Shown piece by piece: positions 44,764-53,107 of a stretch of DNA of 64,000 nucleotides. The DNA is from Bin127 sp965203505 (lineage in GTDB: Bacteria > Chloroflexota > Dehalococcoidia > Lucifugimonadales > Lucifugimonadaceae). The DNA is taken from the NCBI GenBank assembly GCA_965203505.1, contig OZ241880.1:1178001-1242000 (forward strand), read 5' to 3'. Every line of letters starts with the position of its first letter. The first letter of the stretch is position 1. The notes under the pieces were generated by a model. It saw only the letters and a program-made list of their open reading frames with translations, had not been told where the DNA came from and made no database searches. Made by a program: the position numbers and the translations under genes.

Positions 44764-46179
44764 TTGAAACGTGTAGTGGCTAGCGCATCAGTTATCGCGG
44801 TCCTAGCAGTTTCAGCGATTACTGTGCAGACAGACACCGCGCATGCGGCGACCGCGTTCCAGTTGACAGTCCGTAATTTGACCGCACAGCAACCCATCAC
44901 ACCGCCTGTCGTAGTCGTACACGACGCACATACAGCGCTATTGCCGCCCGCTGCTGATCGGCTTCCCGGTCTAGAAGTGCTGGCTGAATCTGGCGCGCAA
45001 CCGGATTTCATAGAGTCAATCTCGGAACGCAGGGGCGTCAAAGAAGTCAAACGATTCGGCGGCATCATCAAACCAGGCGAATCGGTCACTATTTTGAACG
45101 TGCACGCCGAGCCCGGGGATCACGTGAGCGTTATCGGAATGCTGGCGTGCACGAACGATGGGATCGCGGTTGGCAGTGTTGTCGTGACTGAATTCGGTGC
45201 GCCTGCATTCGGCTCCGGCGTCGCGCTGGATGCCGGAACGGAGACAAACGACGAAACCCGCGCCTCTGTGCCATGTCTTGACGGTGAAGGTGTTTCTGCT
45301 GGCGACACGCATGATGGAGAAGGGACGATTGAGCCCCATCCCGGTATAGCTGGAATCGGCGACCTGGGAGTGGCATTCGATTGGCATGGTGAAGTGATGC
45401 ACATGATCCTTGATGACCCCGGCAACGTTGCGCGTGAGTACGCGGACGTTGGTATCACCCTTCACAACCGCACCAATGGTCAACCGATCACGCCACCAGT
45501 GGTGATCGTGCACGACCCCAACGTTAACGCGATTTCCTACACGAGACCGGCGGAGCTTGAAGGTATCGATGATCTTTCCGAAGGAGGGATCAACGGAAGA
45601 TTGATTGACACATTGACCGGTGCGCCAGGTGTGGTTTCAGTTTCACAGTGGGACACTGGCGGCCCAGTTCCGCCACGAACCGCGCATCGCGGCAACGTCC
45701 GCGCCATCGACGGAACCGCGATCACCGTTATAGGTATGTTCGCCTGCACCAACGACGCTTACATCTTGGCTTCGGCAAGGGTGGTCGACGATGGTTTGGT
45801 CCAAGATACCTCAGGGATCGCTTCGGTATTCGATTCCGGTTCCGAAGACAATGACGAAACCTCGGAAACTGTTCCGTGCCTAGGTGGTGCAGACGCTGCG
45901 TTGTCCGAAGGGTTCGGCGAGAATGAGCGTATGGAGCATCCGGGGATAACAGGGGTAGGCGATCTTGACCCGGCGATCCACGGCTGGCGCGCCGACACCA
46001 CCGCTGAACTTTCGATCAGCCCGGCTATCGACGAATCCAACGATGGGCGCGTGGCGACACGGTTGCCACGGACGGGGGGCAATACACCAAGTGCAATATG
46101 GATGTTTTTGTTCGGCTTGGCCGGGGCGATCTTTGTTGGGATCGGCGGTCGCGTGGTTCATATTCGAACGCGGCGTTGA
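44764..46179 (+). CDS. secreted double Spondin_N-domain protein with LPxTG-like tail
   Basis: 471 residues. The start is TTG 44764 (AGGA upstream), followed by a Sec signal peptide LKRVVASASVIAVLAVSAI and likely cleavage after TAHA. Two Spondin_N-like domains follow. The first begins FQLTVRNLTAQQPITPPVVV and the second ITLHNRTNGQPITPPVVIV. Each contains an ACTNDG/ACTNDA core, a DNDET/TNDET acidic motif with VPCL, and HPGI-GD. The C-terminus has LPRTGG, a hydrophobic span and a basic RTRR end, as in sortase substrates. The product is probably anchored on the cell surface. A close paralogue lies next door. Confidence 0.82.
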   Translation: MKRVVASASVIAVLAVSAITVQTDTAHAATAFQLTVRNLTAQQPITPPVVVVHDAHTALLPPAADRLPGLEVLAESGAQPDFIESISERRGVKEVKRFGGIIKPGESVTILNVHAEPGDHVSVIGMLACTNDGIAVGSVVVTEFGAPAFGSGVALDAGTETNDETRASVPCLDGEGVSAGDTHDGEGTIEPHPGIAGIGDLGVAFDWHGEVMHMILDDPGNVAREYADVGITLHNRTNGQPITPPVVIVHDPNVNAISYTRPAELEGIDDLSEGGINGRLIDTLTGAPGVVSVSQWDTGGPVPPRTAHRGNVRAIDGTAITVIGMFACTNDAYILASARVVDDGLVQDTSGIASVFDSGSEDNDETSETVPCLGGADAALSEGFGENERMEHPGITGVGDLDPAIHGWRADTTAELSISPAIDESNDGRVATRLPRTGGNTPSAIWMFLFGLAGAIFVGIGGRVVHIRTRR

Positions 46180-46287
46180 GCGACCACCGGAGGTATCGAG
46201 TCGACGTTTCCAGCACCAGTGGCAAACGTGGTCGCAGGCGAAGAGACGAAGACGAAGCAGCGCCCAGTCGCGCCCCGGGGATTGCGT

Positions 46288-46319
46288 TGGGATGCGCACT
46301 CCTCAGGAGTTGCACATCC
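46288..46319. other. imperfect hairpin after the first Spondin_N gene
   Basis: GGGATG and CATCCC form the outer arms. An inner ACTCC/GGAGT stem is separated from them by small mismatches. No T-run follows on the plus strand. It could be a transcript-end structure of the upstream gene. Confidence 0.35.
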
Positions 46320-46402
46320 CATCTGAGTACCCTCGCCCCTCAATTTCACATGTGCGGGTTGATCGGTAGATCTCGCCGAAATGTTGTAGCCTAAAATTCA
46401 GG

Positions 46403-46428
46403 CGATCGCAGACTGATGTCTGCGATTG
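46403..46428 (+). promoter_or_regulatory. perfect hairpin in the leader of the second Spondin_N gene
   Basis: An 11-bp inverted repeat (46403-46413 with 46418-46428, one G-U pair in RNA, loop TGAT) lies 5 bases after a TAAAAT -10-like hexamer and 64 bases before the start codon. It could be an operator or a stabilising 5' hairpin. No T-run follows, so it is not a classical terminator. Confidence 0.4.
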
Positions 46429-46492
46429 GTTCGTATTTGTTGGGTACGACATTCTCGCTTCTGTAAGGAAGTACGACAACCGAGGTGAATTC

Positions 46493-47992
46493 TTGAAACG
46501 TCTAATCGCCGGGATGCTGATTTTGGCCGCAGTTTTGGCCATCGGCTCATCATTGGAATACCCCTCCGTAACGGCACAGTCCACGGATTTCCAACTCACA
46601 GTAAGAAACATCACCGAACGGCAACCTCTATCGCCGCCGATCGTTATTGTCCACGAGAGCAACGCGGTTCTATTGCCGTCTTCAGCGGGCCGGCTCGACG
46701 GGTTGGAGGAGTTCGCCGAATCTGGGGCACACGCCGCTCTCATGGAATCATTGAGTCGCCGCTCGGGCGTCAAAACCGTAAGTCGTTTCGGCGGCACGAT
46801 CAGTCCGCAACAGCAATTCACGCTGTTGAGAGTCTCTGCGGAACCGGGTGACCACATCAGCGTGATGGGATCGTTGGAGTGCACCAACGACGGGATAGCG
46901 ATAGGGACGTTGATCGTACCAGAAGATGCGGGTAGAGCATTCGGTTCGGGGGTAGTTTGGGATGCTGGCACCGAAGAGAATGATGAGTCGCGTGCAAACG
47001 TTCGCTGTCTTGGAGGCGAAGGATTCTCGGACGGTGGCCCTGCTGACACGGAGGTCCGAATACACCGACATCCGGGCATCGCTGTGATTGGTGACCTCGG
47101 TGAGGTGTTCGGATGGGACCGTACGGTGTTGCAGATCGTGATCGACCAGCGCGGATCACAACCCGTTCGTTCATTCGAGGTCGGGGCGACCATCGAAAAC
47201 AAAACCAATGGACAACCGATAACCCCACCGGTCGTGGTTGCGCATGACAAAAACGTTGACATTCTCAACTACACTCGGCCGCGGGAATTGGCCGGCATTG
47301 CGGCACTGTCGGAGATCGGCGATGGCGCAGAGTTAATGGACACGCTCGCATCGAGACCAGGAGTGGTTTCGGTCACCCAATGGAGGAGCAGCGGTCCAAT
47401 AGCACCTGGTGATTCTTACAGCGGAAACGTGCGCGCTTTCGCCGGAAACAAGATCACTGTCCTAGGAATGTTTGCCTGCACCAACGATGGCTACATAGTC
47501 GCCTCGACCGAAGTCGAAGGATCGTCGTTAGGGGTTTCTAGTACGCCTATCCAAGCGAAGGTGTTCGACTCCGGCGCCGAGAACAATGACGAGACGACCG
47601 ACACAGTGCCGTGCCTGGGCGGCGCTTCTGCCGGCTTATCCGAAGGACCGGGAGAGAATCAGCGAAGTGAACACCCGGGTATTGCTGGAACTGGTGACTT
47701 GCAGACTTCGATCCACGGTTGGAGTGCCGACAACACAGCGGTTTTGTCGTTGCACAACAGGGTGGAAGTAACCCCCGAACCAGTGCCTGTTGAAACGCCC
47801 GAACCGACTCCGGAACCCACACCAGAGCCAACGCCAACTCCCGAAATGCCGGACACCGGCGGATCAGCACCTGCCACCAACTGGGCATGGGCAGCGTTAC
47901 TGCTGGGCGTTTTCGCGGCCTTGACCGGAGCGTTATCGATGCAACGAGGACGTCTCCGGCGGAACAGTTCCAACGAACCAACGGAGCCGTAG
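46493..47992 (+). CDS. secreted double Spondin_N-domain protein with PT-rich stalk and MPDTG-type tail
   Basis: 499 residues, paralogous to the preceding surface protein along its whole length. The start is TTG 46493 with GAGGTG upstream. A signal peptide (KRLIAGMLILAAVLAIGSS) leads into Spondin_N domain 1 (FQLTVRNITERQPLSPPIVI) and domain 2 (ENKTNGQPITPPVVVAHD). A proline/glutamate/threonine repeat stalk (EPTPEPTPEPTPTPE) precedes MPDTGG, a membrane span and a basic tail. The stalk is absent from the paralogue. Spondin_N domains are known from eukaryotic matrix proteins and from bacterial surface proteins; adhesion is a reasonable guess. It is convergent with the next gene, with a 3-base gap. 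Confidence 0.82.
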   Translation: MKRLIAGMLILAAVLAIGSSLEYPSVTAQSTDFQLTVRNITERQPLSPPIVIVHESNAVLLPSSAGRLDGLEEFAESGAHAALMESLSRRSGVKTVSRFGGTISPQQQFTLLRVSAEPGDHISVMGSLECTNDGIAIGTLIVPEDAGRAFGSGVVWDAGTEENDESRANVRCLGGEGFSDGGPADTEVRIHRHPGIAVIGDLGEVFGWDRTVLQIVIDQRGSQPVRSFEVGATIENKTNGQPITPPVVVAHDKNVDILNYTRPRELAGIAALSEIGDGAELMDTLASRPGVVSVTQWRSSGPIAPGDSYSGNVRAFAGNKITVLGMFACTNDGYIVASTEVEGSSLGVSSTPIQAKVFDSGAENNDETTDTVPCLGGASAGLSEGPGENQRSEHPGIAGTGDLQTSIHGWSADNTAVLSLHNRVEVTPEPVPVETPEPTPEPTPEPTPTPEMPDTGGSAPATNWAWAALLLGVFAALTGALSMQRGRLRRNSSNEPTEP

Positions 47993-47995
47993 CAG

Positions 47996-48568
47996 TTAAT
48001 CAGTGTCCGCGCGCAAGAACCATTCAATTGTAGCGAGGAAGTCTTGCGGGCACGATTCGGGTGCTCGGTTGCCACAGTTCTCAAGTTCTACCAATTTGCA
48101 CTTGCTTCCCAACGCCGACCGGGCTCTCACGGTCTGCTCGTGGTCTGCAACATCGCTTTGGCGGCCGCTGACAAGAGCCAAGGGGCATGTGGTTGACGCG
48201 AAAGCGGGCGACTCGCCGCCATCGAGGCCGTAGTCGACGAGAACCAAGGCTCGCACCGCACCTTTACCCAGTTTGGCGGCGGTTAAAGCTGTTTCGCAGG
48301 ACTCTCGACCTTGCGCGACTACTGAAGCTGGTTCACCTATTGCCCAAATGGTCTGGATCAATGTGTAAGGTGTGACATCCCAGATCGCGTAGACTTCACC
48401 AGATTCCGAAGCGGCATCCGCGAAATCGGCCCATTGTCCGGCATCCAATTCGCCTGAAACCAAAAGCAAAGGCGCGTTCTTCGAGGTTGCACCGTTGCTA
48501 GGCGCCCATTGCATGGCGGCAACTTTCGCTTCGGTGACCAATGTGATCTCGGTTGTGTCGGTCAGCAT
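47996..48568 (-). CDS. alpha/beta-hydrolase-fold-like protein, catalytic site degenerate
   Basis: 190 residues with an alpha/beta-hydrolase layout: APLLLVSGELDAGQWADFAD, then RALVLVDYGLDGG, TTCPLALVSGRQSD and a C-terminal DFLATIEWFLRA helix. The nucleophile elbow expected before RALVLVD reads QGRESCETALTAAKL, without a clear GxSxG. The protein may be a non-catalytic member or use the cysteine. The start is ATG 48568 or a nearby codon. No functional link to the neighbours is evident. Confidence 0.6.
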   Translation of the reverse strand: MLTDTTEITLVTEAKVAAMQWAPSNGATSKNAPLLLVSGELDAGQWADFADAASESGEVYAIWDVTPYTLIQTIWAIGEPASVVAQGRESCETALTAAKLGKGAVRALVLVDYGLDGGESPAFASTTCPLALVSGRQSDVADHEQTVRARSALGSKCKLVELENCGNRAPESCPQDFLATIEWFLRADTD

Positions 48569-48737
48569 TTCAGCTAGTACCTCATTCCAGTGTCGTCAAT
48601 CGCAAGTGTCCCGCTTGTCGCGAGTTTCAGTGCAGGGTGTGTTTTCAACAAATCAACGTTAGAATACAAAATCGACAAACCGCCTATGAGCGATGGAACG
48701 TGTGGTTTGCGACATTGACCCAACTTGGAGGTTGAAA

Positions 48738-49886
48738 ATGGTTACAACCGAATGGGGTGCCATCTACAAAGAGCTAGGAGCTCGGCCCGTCATCAACGCG
48801 ACCGGAAGTGTGACGTTGCTGGGCGGTTCTACGCCCGTGCCAGAAGTGAAAGAAGCGATGGACCGCGCGGACAGCGCGTTCATTCCGCTGATCGAGCTGG
48901 AAAAAGCCGCTGGTGACGAAATTGCCAGGCTTTGCGGGGTTCCCGCCGCCTGGATCACGTCGGGCGCCGGATCTGCACTCACATTGGCTGCCGCGGCTTT
49001 TATGGCGGGCGGTGACGACGATTTGATCCAGCAACTCCCTGATACTACGGGATTAAAGGATGAGATCGTAATTCAACACCGAGAGCAGTACTGGTACGAC
49101 CGTTGTCTCCAATTCTCGGGCGCAAAGCTAGTCTTGGCTGGCGACGAAAACGGTACCACCGAAGACGATATTCAAGCCGCAATCACGGACAAGACCTGCG
49201 CGCTCCACGTACCGGTTGTCGAACAGGCGCCCAAGGACCCGAACGTCGTTCCGCTCGACAAAGTTATCGAGATCGCGAAGGATGTCGGAGTGTATGCGTC
49301 AGTCGATGCCGCGGGTCAAATATTCCCGCTCGAGAATTTCGGCAAATACGTCCGAATGGGCGCTGATTTCCAGTGTATTGCTGCCAAGTACATGGGCGCA
49401 CCGCATTCAACCGGGCTAGCGCTCGGCACTGAGGACATCATCGAAGCGATCGGCCGGCATTCATTCGTCGGCTACGAAGGGCGACGGATTCGGGGTCTAG
49501 GCCGTCCCCACAAGGTAGACCGACAAGAAATGATGGGTTGTGTGGCCGCGGTCCAGCGATGGTTCAAACTCGATCACGAGAGCAGACTTGCAGCGGCAGA
49601 GCAGGAAAGTCTGGAGATCATCAAACCGTTGCGAGACATTCCTGGCGTTACCGCTGAGTTGATCGACAACATAATCGCCCACCAGCCGTTCGGGGTTACG
49701 ATCGGCGTGGACAAGGATGTCGTCGGGTTCAACAACGAGGACTTGGTCAACAAGTTGAAGGACATGGATCCACCCGTTTGGACTCGGACCATGGACAACG
49801 CTCCTCTGACGATTCACGTCTTTGGCTTGAACCCGGGCGAAGCACGATTGGTCGGCGAATCGATCGCCGCCGCTGTCACAGGCTAA
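48738..49886 (+). CDS. SelA-fold PLP-dependent enzyme (DgaE/SelA-like family)
   Basis: 382 residues of the SelA-like PLP family. It has RPVINATGSVTLLGGS at the N-terminus, SGAGSALTLAAAAFMAGG, VDAAGQIFPLENF and the PLP lysine in AAKYMGAPHSTGLALG. GRPHKVDRQEMMGCVAA is equivalent to the VDK segment of SelA. True bacterial SelA is about 460 residues with an N-terminal tRNA-Sec-binding domain and the NATGVVLHTNLGR motif. Both are missing here, so an ammonia-lyase or related catabolic role (as in DgaE) is more likely than selenocysteine synthesis. The ATG 48738 has GGAGG 6 bases upstream. A hairpin separates it from the following dehydrogenase. Confidence 0.75.
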   Translation: MVTTEWGAIYKELGARPVINATGSVTLLGGSTPVPEVKEAMDRADSAFIPLIELEKAAGDEIARLCGVPAAWITSGAGSALTLAAAAFMAGGDDDLIQQLPDTTGLKDEIVIQHREQYWYDRCLQFSGAKLVLAGDENGTTEDDIQAAITDKTCALHVPVVEQAPKDPNVVPLDKVIEIAKDVGVYASVDAAGQIFPLENFGKYVRMGADFQCIAAKYMGAPHSTGLALGTEDIIEAIGRHSFVGYEGRRIRGLGRPHKVDRQEMMGCVAAVQRWFKLDHESRLAAAEQESLEIIKPLRDIPGVTAELIDNIIAHQPFGVTIGVDKDVVGFNNEDLVNKLKDMDPPVWTRTMDNAPLTIHVFGLNPGEARLVGESIAAAVTG

Positions 49887-49899
49887 CCTGTATCAATCG

Positions 49900-49928
49900 C
49901 ACCCTCTCCTGTTGGTTCGGAGAGGGTG
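49900..49928 (+). terminator. hairpin after the SelA-like gene
   Basis: A perfect 10-bp stem (49900-49909 with 49919-49928, 9-base loop) starts 13 bases after the stop codon. No T-run follows, so termination may be partial. Confidence 0.5.
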
Positions 49929-50021
49929 TGAAACCTTAGTCGCTGTTATTCCCGTTGGCATGAGCGGAAATCGGATAAGCACGTCAAGGTTCACGTACCC
50001 AATCGGAGGAGGATTTGGTCA

Positions 50022-50900
50022 ATGGAAACCGTTAAAACAGTCGCAATTCTCAGTCCAGGTGACATGGGTTCCAATGTAGGGCGCGCGTTGCGAGAAAACG
50101 GCCTTGAGGTGATAACGTGCCTAACCGAACGAAGTTCACGTACGAGAGAGTTATCCGAGATCGCTGGTATAGTCGATGTCCCAGATTTCGCCGAGATGGC
50201 TGCACGTGCGGACATCGTGCTCTCGGTCCTCGTACCGGAACGCTCGGTCGATGTTGCCCGTCAAGTCGCCGCGGTCATTAGTGAGACTGGTAAACAGTTG
50301 CCGTTCGCAGATTGCAATCCGGTTGCGCCTGCGGTCGCGCAGCACATGGCGGTGATCATCGAGAACGCAGGTGGCAAATACATCGATGGAGGCATCATTG
50401 GTAGTCCTCCGGGTAGGGGAGAACCGCCGAGGTTTTATGCATCGGGTCCCCACGAGGCGATCATGGGACAGCTCGACGGACGCGGGATTTCGGTTCCGTT
50501 GATGGGTGGCGAAGTTGGGCGGGCTTCAGCGATCAAGATGTGCTATGCATCGTTGAGCAAAGGCGCGGCGGCTTTGAACGCTTCAGCGCTGATATCGGCA
50601 ATGAACTTGGGCATCTACGACGAATTCATCGCGGAGATGGAGTCGAGCCAACAGGCGGTGCTTCGGAATATGCAGGGCGTTAAAGGCCTCGGAGCGAAAG
50701 CCTTTCGCTGGATCGATGAAATGGAACAGATCTCGGCGACGTTCGGAGCGGCTGGGGCGACGCCGTACTTGCACAAGGGTGCGGCTGACGTGTTCCGGCA
50801 TGTAACCGCATCGCCGATTGGCGATGAGCGCCCGGAGACGATTGATACGTCGCGGACGTTACGAGAAACGGTGGAGTTGCTAGCCGAAACTTCAGGCTAG
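50022..50900 (+). CDS. NAD(P)-dependent dehydrogenase with DUF1932 C-terminal domain (6PGDH/HIBADH-like)
   Basis: 292 residues. The N-terminal Rossmann region reads VAILSPGDMGSNVGRALREN, with ADIVLSVLVPERS and ADCNPVAPAV, matching the 6-phosphogluconate/3-hydroxyisobutyrate dehydrogenase superfamily. YIDGGIIGSPP precedes the helical C-terminal part, and SAIKMCYASLSKGAAALNA carries the conserved lysine and fits DUF1932. The ATG has GGAGGA 8 bases upstream. It lies after the SelA-like gene, suggesting a shared catabolic route. The substrate is unknown. The end overlaps the convergent mrp gene by 9 bases. Confidence 0.82.
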   Translation: METVKTVAILSPGDMGSNVGRALRENGLEVITCLTERSSRTRELSEIAGIVDVPDFAEMAARADIVLSVLVPERSVDVARQVAAVISETGKQLPFADCNPVAPAVAQHMAVIIENAGGKYIDGGIIGSPPGRGEPPRFYASGPHEAIMGQLDGRGISVPLMGGEVGRASAIKMCYASLSKGAAALNASALISAMNLGIYDEFIAEMESSQQAVLRNMQGVKGLGAKAFRWIDEMEQISATFGAAGATPYLHKGAADVFRHVTASPIGDERPETIDTSRTLRETVELLAETSG

Positions 50901-51707
50901 ACTTGCGGCCAACTGACGAGTTACACCGAGCGCGATGTAATCGAACTCGGCGGCGATGTCTTCGTTGCCAAGGATGGGCGGCTGTAAGGCGTCCAGATAA
51001 TCTGGTCGAAGCGTTACCGCGCCTAGGAACGGTATGCCCATCTCGTAGGCGAGTTCTTCAGCTGCTCCTTGGCCAAACATGCCGCCGGACATGTTTTCGA
51101 CGACGCCAAGAACATCGAGATTCATTTTGCGGATCATGTTGATGGATCGTTTGGCGTCTAGGGCGGCCAACTCTTGGGGCGTGCTGACGATCACGAAACC
51201 GTCTAGGTTGAGGGTTTGCATGACGGTAAGGGGAGCGTCGGATGTGCCGGGTGGCAGGTCGACGACCATGTAGTCGGGTTCGCCCCATTCGGTCATCTGG
51301 AGGAACTGGTTGATGGCGTTGTGGATCATCGGGCCTCGCCAGATGATCGCTTCTTCTTCGTTCTGCTGGAAGAATGCCATCGACATGACTTTCACTCCGA
51401 AGCGTTGTGACGGGACCATCCTGCCATTTTGTTCAACGGGACCTTCGGAGATGCGAAGGACGCGGGTTACGTTGGGGCAATCGATGTCGCAATCGAACAG
51501 TGCGACGTCGTTGCCTTGTTTCGCGAGGGTAGCGGCTAGATTGACGGCGATAGTCGTTTTGCCGACGCCACCTTTGCCGCTGTACACACCGATTCGTCTG
51601 CCGATCGACTTGAGCGAGTCAGCGATGCGTTTTCGTTCTTGGAACTGCCGCCGAGCTTGCGCTAAACGCGCTTCTTCGGCGGGGGTGGTTTTGCGAGGAG
51701 TAGTCAA
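50892..51707 (-). CDS. mrp: Mrp/ApbC-type P-loop ATPase, Fe-S carrier family
   Basis: 271 residues of the ParA/MinD superfamily, Mrp group. The deviant Walker A is YSGKGGVGKTT, followed by LFDCDIDCPNVTRVL, VDLPPGTSDAPL and VVENMSGGMFG. The two cysteines (CxxC) that bridge the Fe-S cluster in most Mrp proteins after VENMS are absent, so cluster binding would need other residues. The MIP18/DUF59 domain often fused at the N-terminus of Mrp is instead encoded by the gene directly upstream. The start is TTG 51707. Confidence 0.85.
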   Translation of the reverse strand: MTTPRKTTPAEEARLAQARRQFQERKRIADSLKSIGRRIGVYSGKGGVGKTTIAVNLAATLAKQGNDVALFDCDIDCPNVTRVLRISEGPVEQNGRMVPSQRFGVKVMSMAFFQQNEEEAIIWRGPMIHNAINQFLQMTEWGEPDYMVVDLPPGTSDAPLTVMQTLNLDGFVIVSTPQELAALDAKRSINMIRKMNLDVLGVVENMSGGMFGQGAAEELAYEMGIPFLGAVTLRPDYLDALQPPILGNEDIAAEFDYIALGVTRQLAASLA

Positions 51708-51740
51708 TCCAGATTGACGGAGGAATGAGATGGTGCGGGC

Positions 51741-52058
51741 TCAGTCGATTCCGAGCAACCGTTTGCCGTCTTCGGTGATCATGTCGGGGTTCCACGGCGG
51801 ATCGAAGACTAGGTCAACCTCAACGTCTTCGACATACTCGATCTCGGCGATGCGCCATTCGGCCTGTTGAGCGATGTACGGACCCATGCCGCATCCTTGC
51901 GCAGTCAGGGTCATTTCCACGAACACTTCGTTGTCTTCGACATCGACATCGTAGATGAGACCTAGGTCGACTACGTTCACAGGAATTTCCGGGTCGTAGA
52001 CATCTTTCAATGCCTCATAGACCTGATCGATGGTTACAGCGTTTGATGTTTGTGCCAT
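51741..52058 (-). CDS. MIP18/DUF59-family Fe-S assembly protein (SufT-like)
   Basis: 105 residues. Family features are VYEALKDVYDPEIPVNVVDLGLIYDV and the reactive cysteine in LTAQGCGMGPYIA, ending VDLVFDPPWNPDMITEDGK. Such proteins aid maturation of Fe-S proteins. The ATG 52058 has GGAGG 8-9 bases upstream. It is separated from mrp by 33 bases and probably forms one unit with it. Confidence 0.88.
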   Translation of the reverse strand: MAQTSNAVTIDQVYEALKDVYDPEIPVNVVDLGLIYDVDVEDNEVFVEMTLTAQGCGMGPYIAQQAEWRIAEIEYVEDVEVDLVFDPPWNPDMITEDGKRLLGID

Positions 52059-52144
52059 GGTTAGGGACCTCCGCGTTGATGAGCGGGTGGGCGGAAGAGG
52101 ATCTCTTGTGGTCAGTTTATCAAAGGTAGTTCGACGACCTGCAT

Positions 52145-52378
52145 TCAACCGCCTCTAGGTGCAGGTTCGTCTCCATGGAGAGATCTGCGCTCCGCGATCA
52201 CTTCATTGAGGGCTTCCCTCGCCATGTCCAACACGTCATCATCGGGTGCGTCGTCGTAGTCGGCAGACTCTGCCGCCGATATCCACTCCCAGATCTCTTC
52301 TTGCGCCAAACGGAGTTGCTTGGCGTTCATCGCCGAGAAGTCGGCGTGGATGGAAGCGGGTGGTGGAGGTAGGGGCAT
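52145..52378 (-). CDS. small acidic hypothetical protein
   Basis: 77 residues (ATG 52378; an internal ATG would give 61). A central helix (AKQLRLAQEEIWEWISAAES) is followed by an Asp-rich stretch and a second helix (LDMAREALNEVIAERR). No family is recognised. It precedes the MIP18 gene on the same strand, and the two could be co-transcribed. The amphipathic helices and codon pattern argue for a real gene, but the evidence is modest. Confidence 0.5.
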   Translation of the reverse strand: MPLPPPPASIHADFSAMNAKQLRLAQEEIWEWISAAESADYDDAPDDDVLDMAREALNEVIAERRSLHGDEPAPRGG

Positions 52379-52430
52379 TGGAGCGTGTTTTCGTGTAGCG
52401 GTGATGTGAAATCACTCGCAGGTCAGGGCT

Positions 52431-52826
52431 TTAGGAATGCGGTGTTAAGACTTCGCATCGAATTCCACCGGCTCGGCTACTTCTGAGATCTAGGGTTACA
52501 AGTGGGCAACCGAGCGCTTCTGCCAGTGCTACGTACCAAGCGTCGTAACTCGTCAGGTTGTGCCTTAATTCCCAAATCCGAGCGGCGTATGGAGCGAAGG
52601 GATGAAGGTTTAAACCGAGTTGCGGCAAGTCGATCAAAGCGAGTTGTGCTTCCAGTTCAGTTATCTCGTTGTGACGATCCATTCGACGGAGAGAGTTGGC
52701 GACTTCAGCCGAGACCATCGCAGTGCTGTGAAGTTCGCCTTCTTCAATGATTTCACTCGACCAGATCGCGTGGTCGGTGTTGTCAACGAGAACCGCGACC
52801 AATACGGAAGCATCTACGACGATCAT
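52431..52826 (-). CDS. vapC: PIN-domain ribonuclease toxin (VapC family)
   Basis: 131 residues with the acidic PIN-domain residues: D5 in VVDASVLV, the glutamate of VSAEVANSLRR, YDAWYVALAEALG with its aspartate, and TLDLRSSRA. It is the toxin of a type II module and is expected to cleave specific RNAs. Its ATG overlaps the antitoxin stop by 4 bases (ATGA). Confidence 0.88.
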   Translation of the reverse strand: MIVVDASVLVAVLVDNTDHAIWSSEIIEEGELHSTAMVSAEVANSLRRMDRHNEITELEAQLALIDLPQLGLNLHPFAPYAARIWELRHNLTSYDAWYVALAEALGCPLVTLDLRSSRAGGIRCEVLTPHS

Positions 52827-53062
52827 CTATCTCGGTCTTCTCTGATCATTCTGACGATAGTTTCAGAGCCGATTTGGCGGTTTGCGATGGCAACGCGGCG
52901 TCTGGCGCGCTCAAGCACTTCTTTTCTCGAGGCTTGGGACGCGATGCGTTCGAGTTCGTCGCGCAAGAAGGCCTGCATCGATTGCTTTTGGCTGGCTGCG
53001 CGTTCGGCGATTCTGTCTCGGGTCTCGTCGGGTACGTTGCGGATTGTTATCTGGACGGCCAT
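52823..53062 (-). CDS. vapB: FitA/VapB-like antitoxin
   Basis: 79 residues. The ribbon-helix-helix N-terminus VQITIRNVPDETRDRIAERA with SMQAFLRDELERIA is typical of FitA-type antitoxins. The basic and acidic C-terminal tail would wrap the PIN toxin. The ATG 53062 is chosen over a longer frame because the ribbon begins right there. Confidence 0.85.
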   Translation of the reverse strand: MAVQITIRNVPDETRDRIAERAASQKQSMQAFLRDELERIASQASRKEVLERARRRVAIANRQIGSETIVRMIREDRDR

Positions 53063-53107
53063 GATTGCATTGTGCCAGCTGTACCAGTATTTTGCAATCA
53101 CATTGCA

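Larger units (their letters stand above)
46180..46492 (+). other. 313-base spacer between the two Spondin_N genes
   Basis: No coding potential with a credible start is seen. It holds two hairpins (46288-46319 and 46403-46428), a TAAAAT -10-like hexamer at 46392-46397 and GAGGTG as ribosome site of the next gene. The downstream paralogue probably has its own promoter here. Confidence 0.5.

Noticed and set aside
48738..49886. Bona fide L-seryl-tRNA(Sec) selenium transferase (selA)
   Set aside because: Too short, with no N-terminal tRNA-binding domain and a different N-terminal motif. Kept as a SelA-like enzyme.
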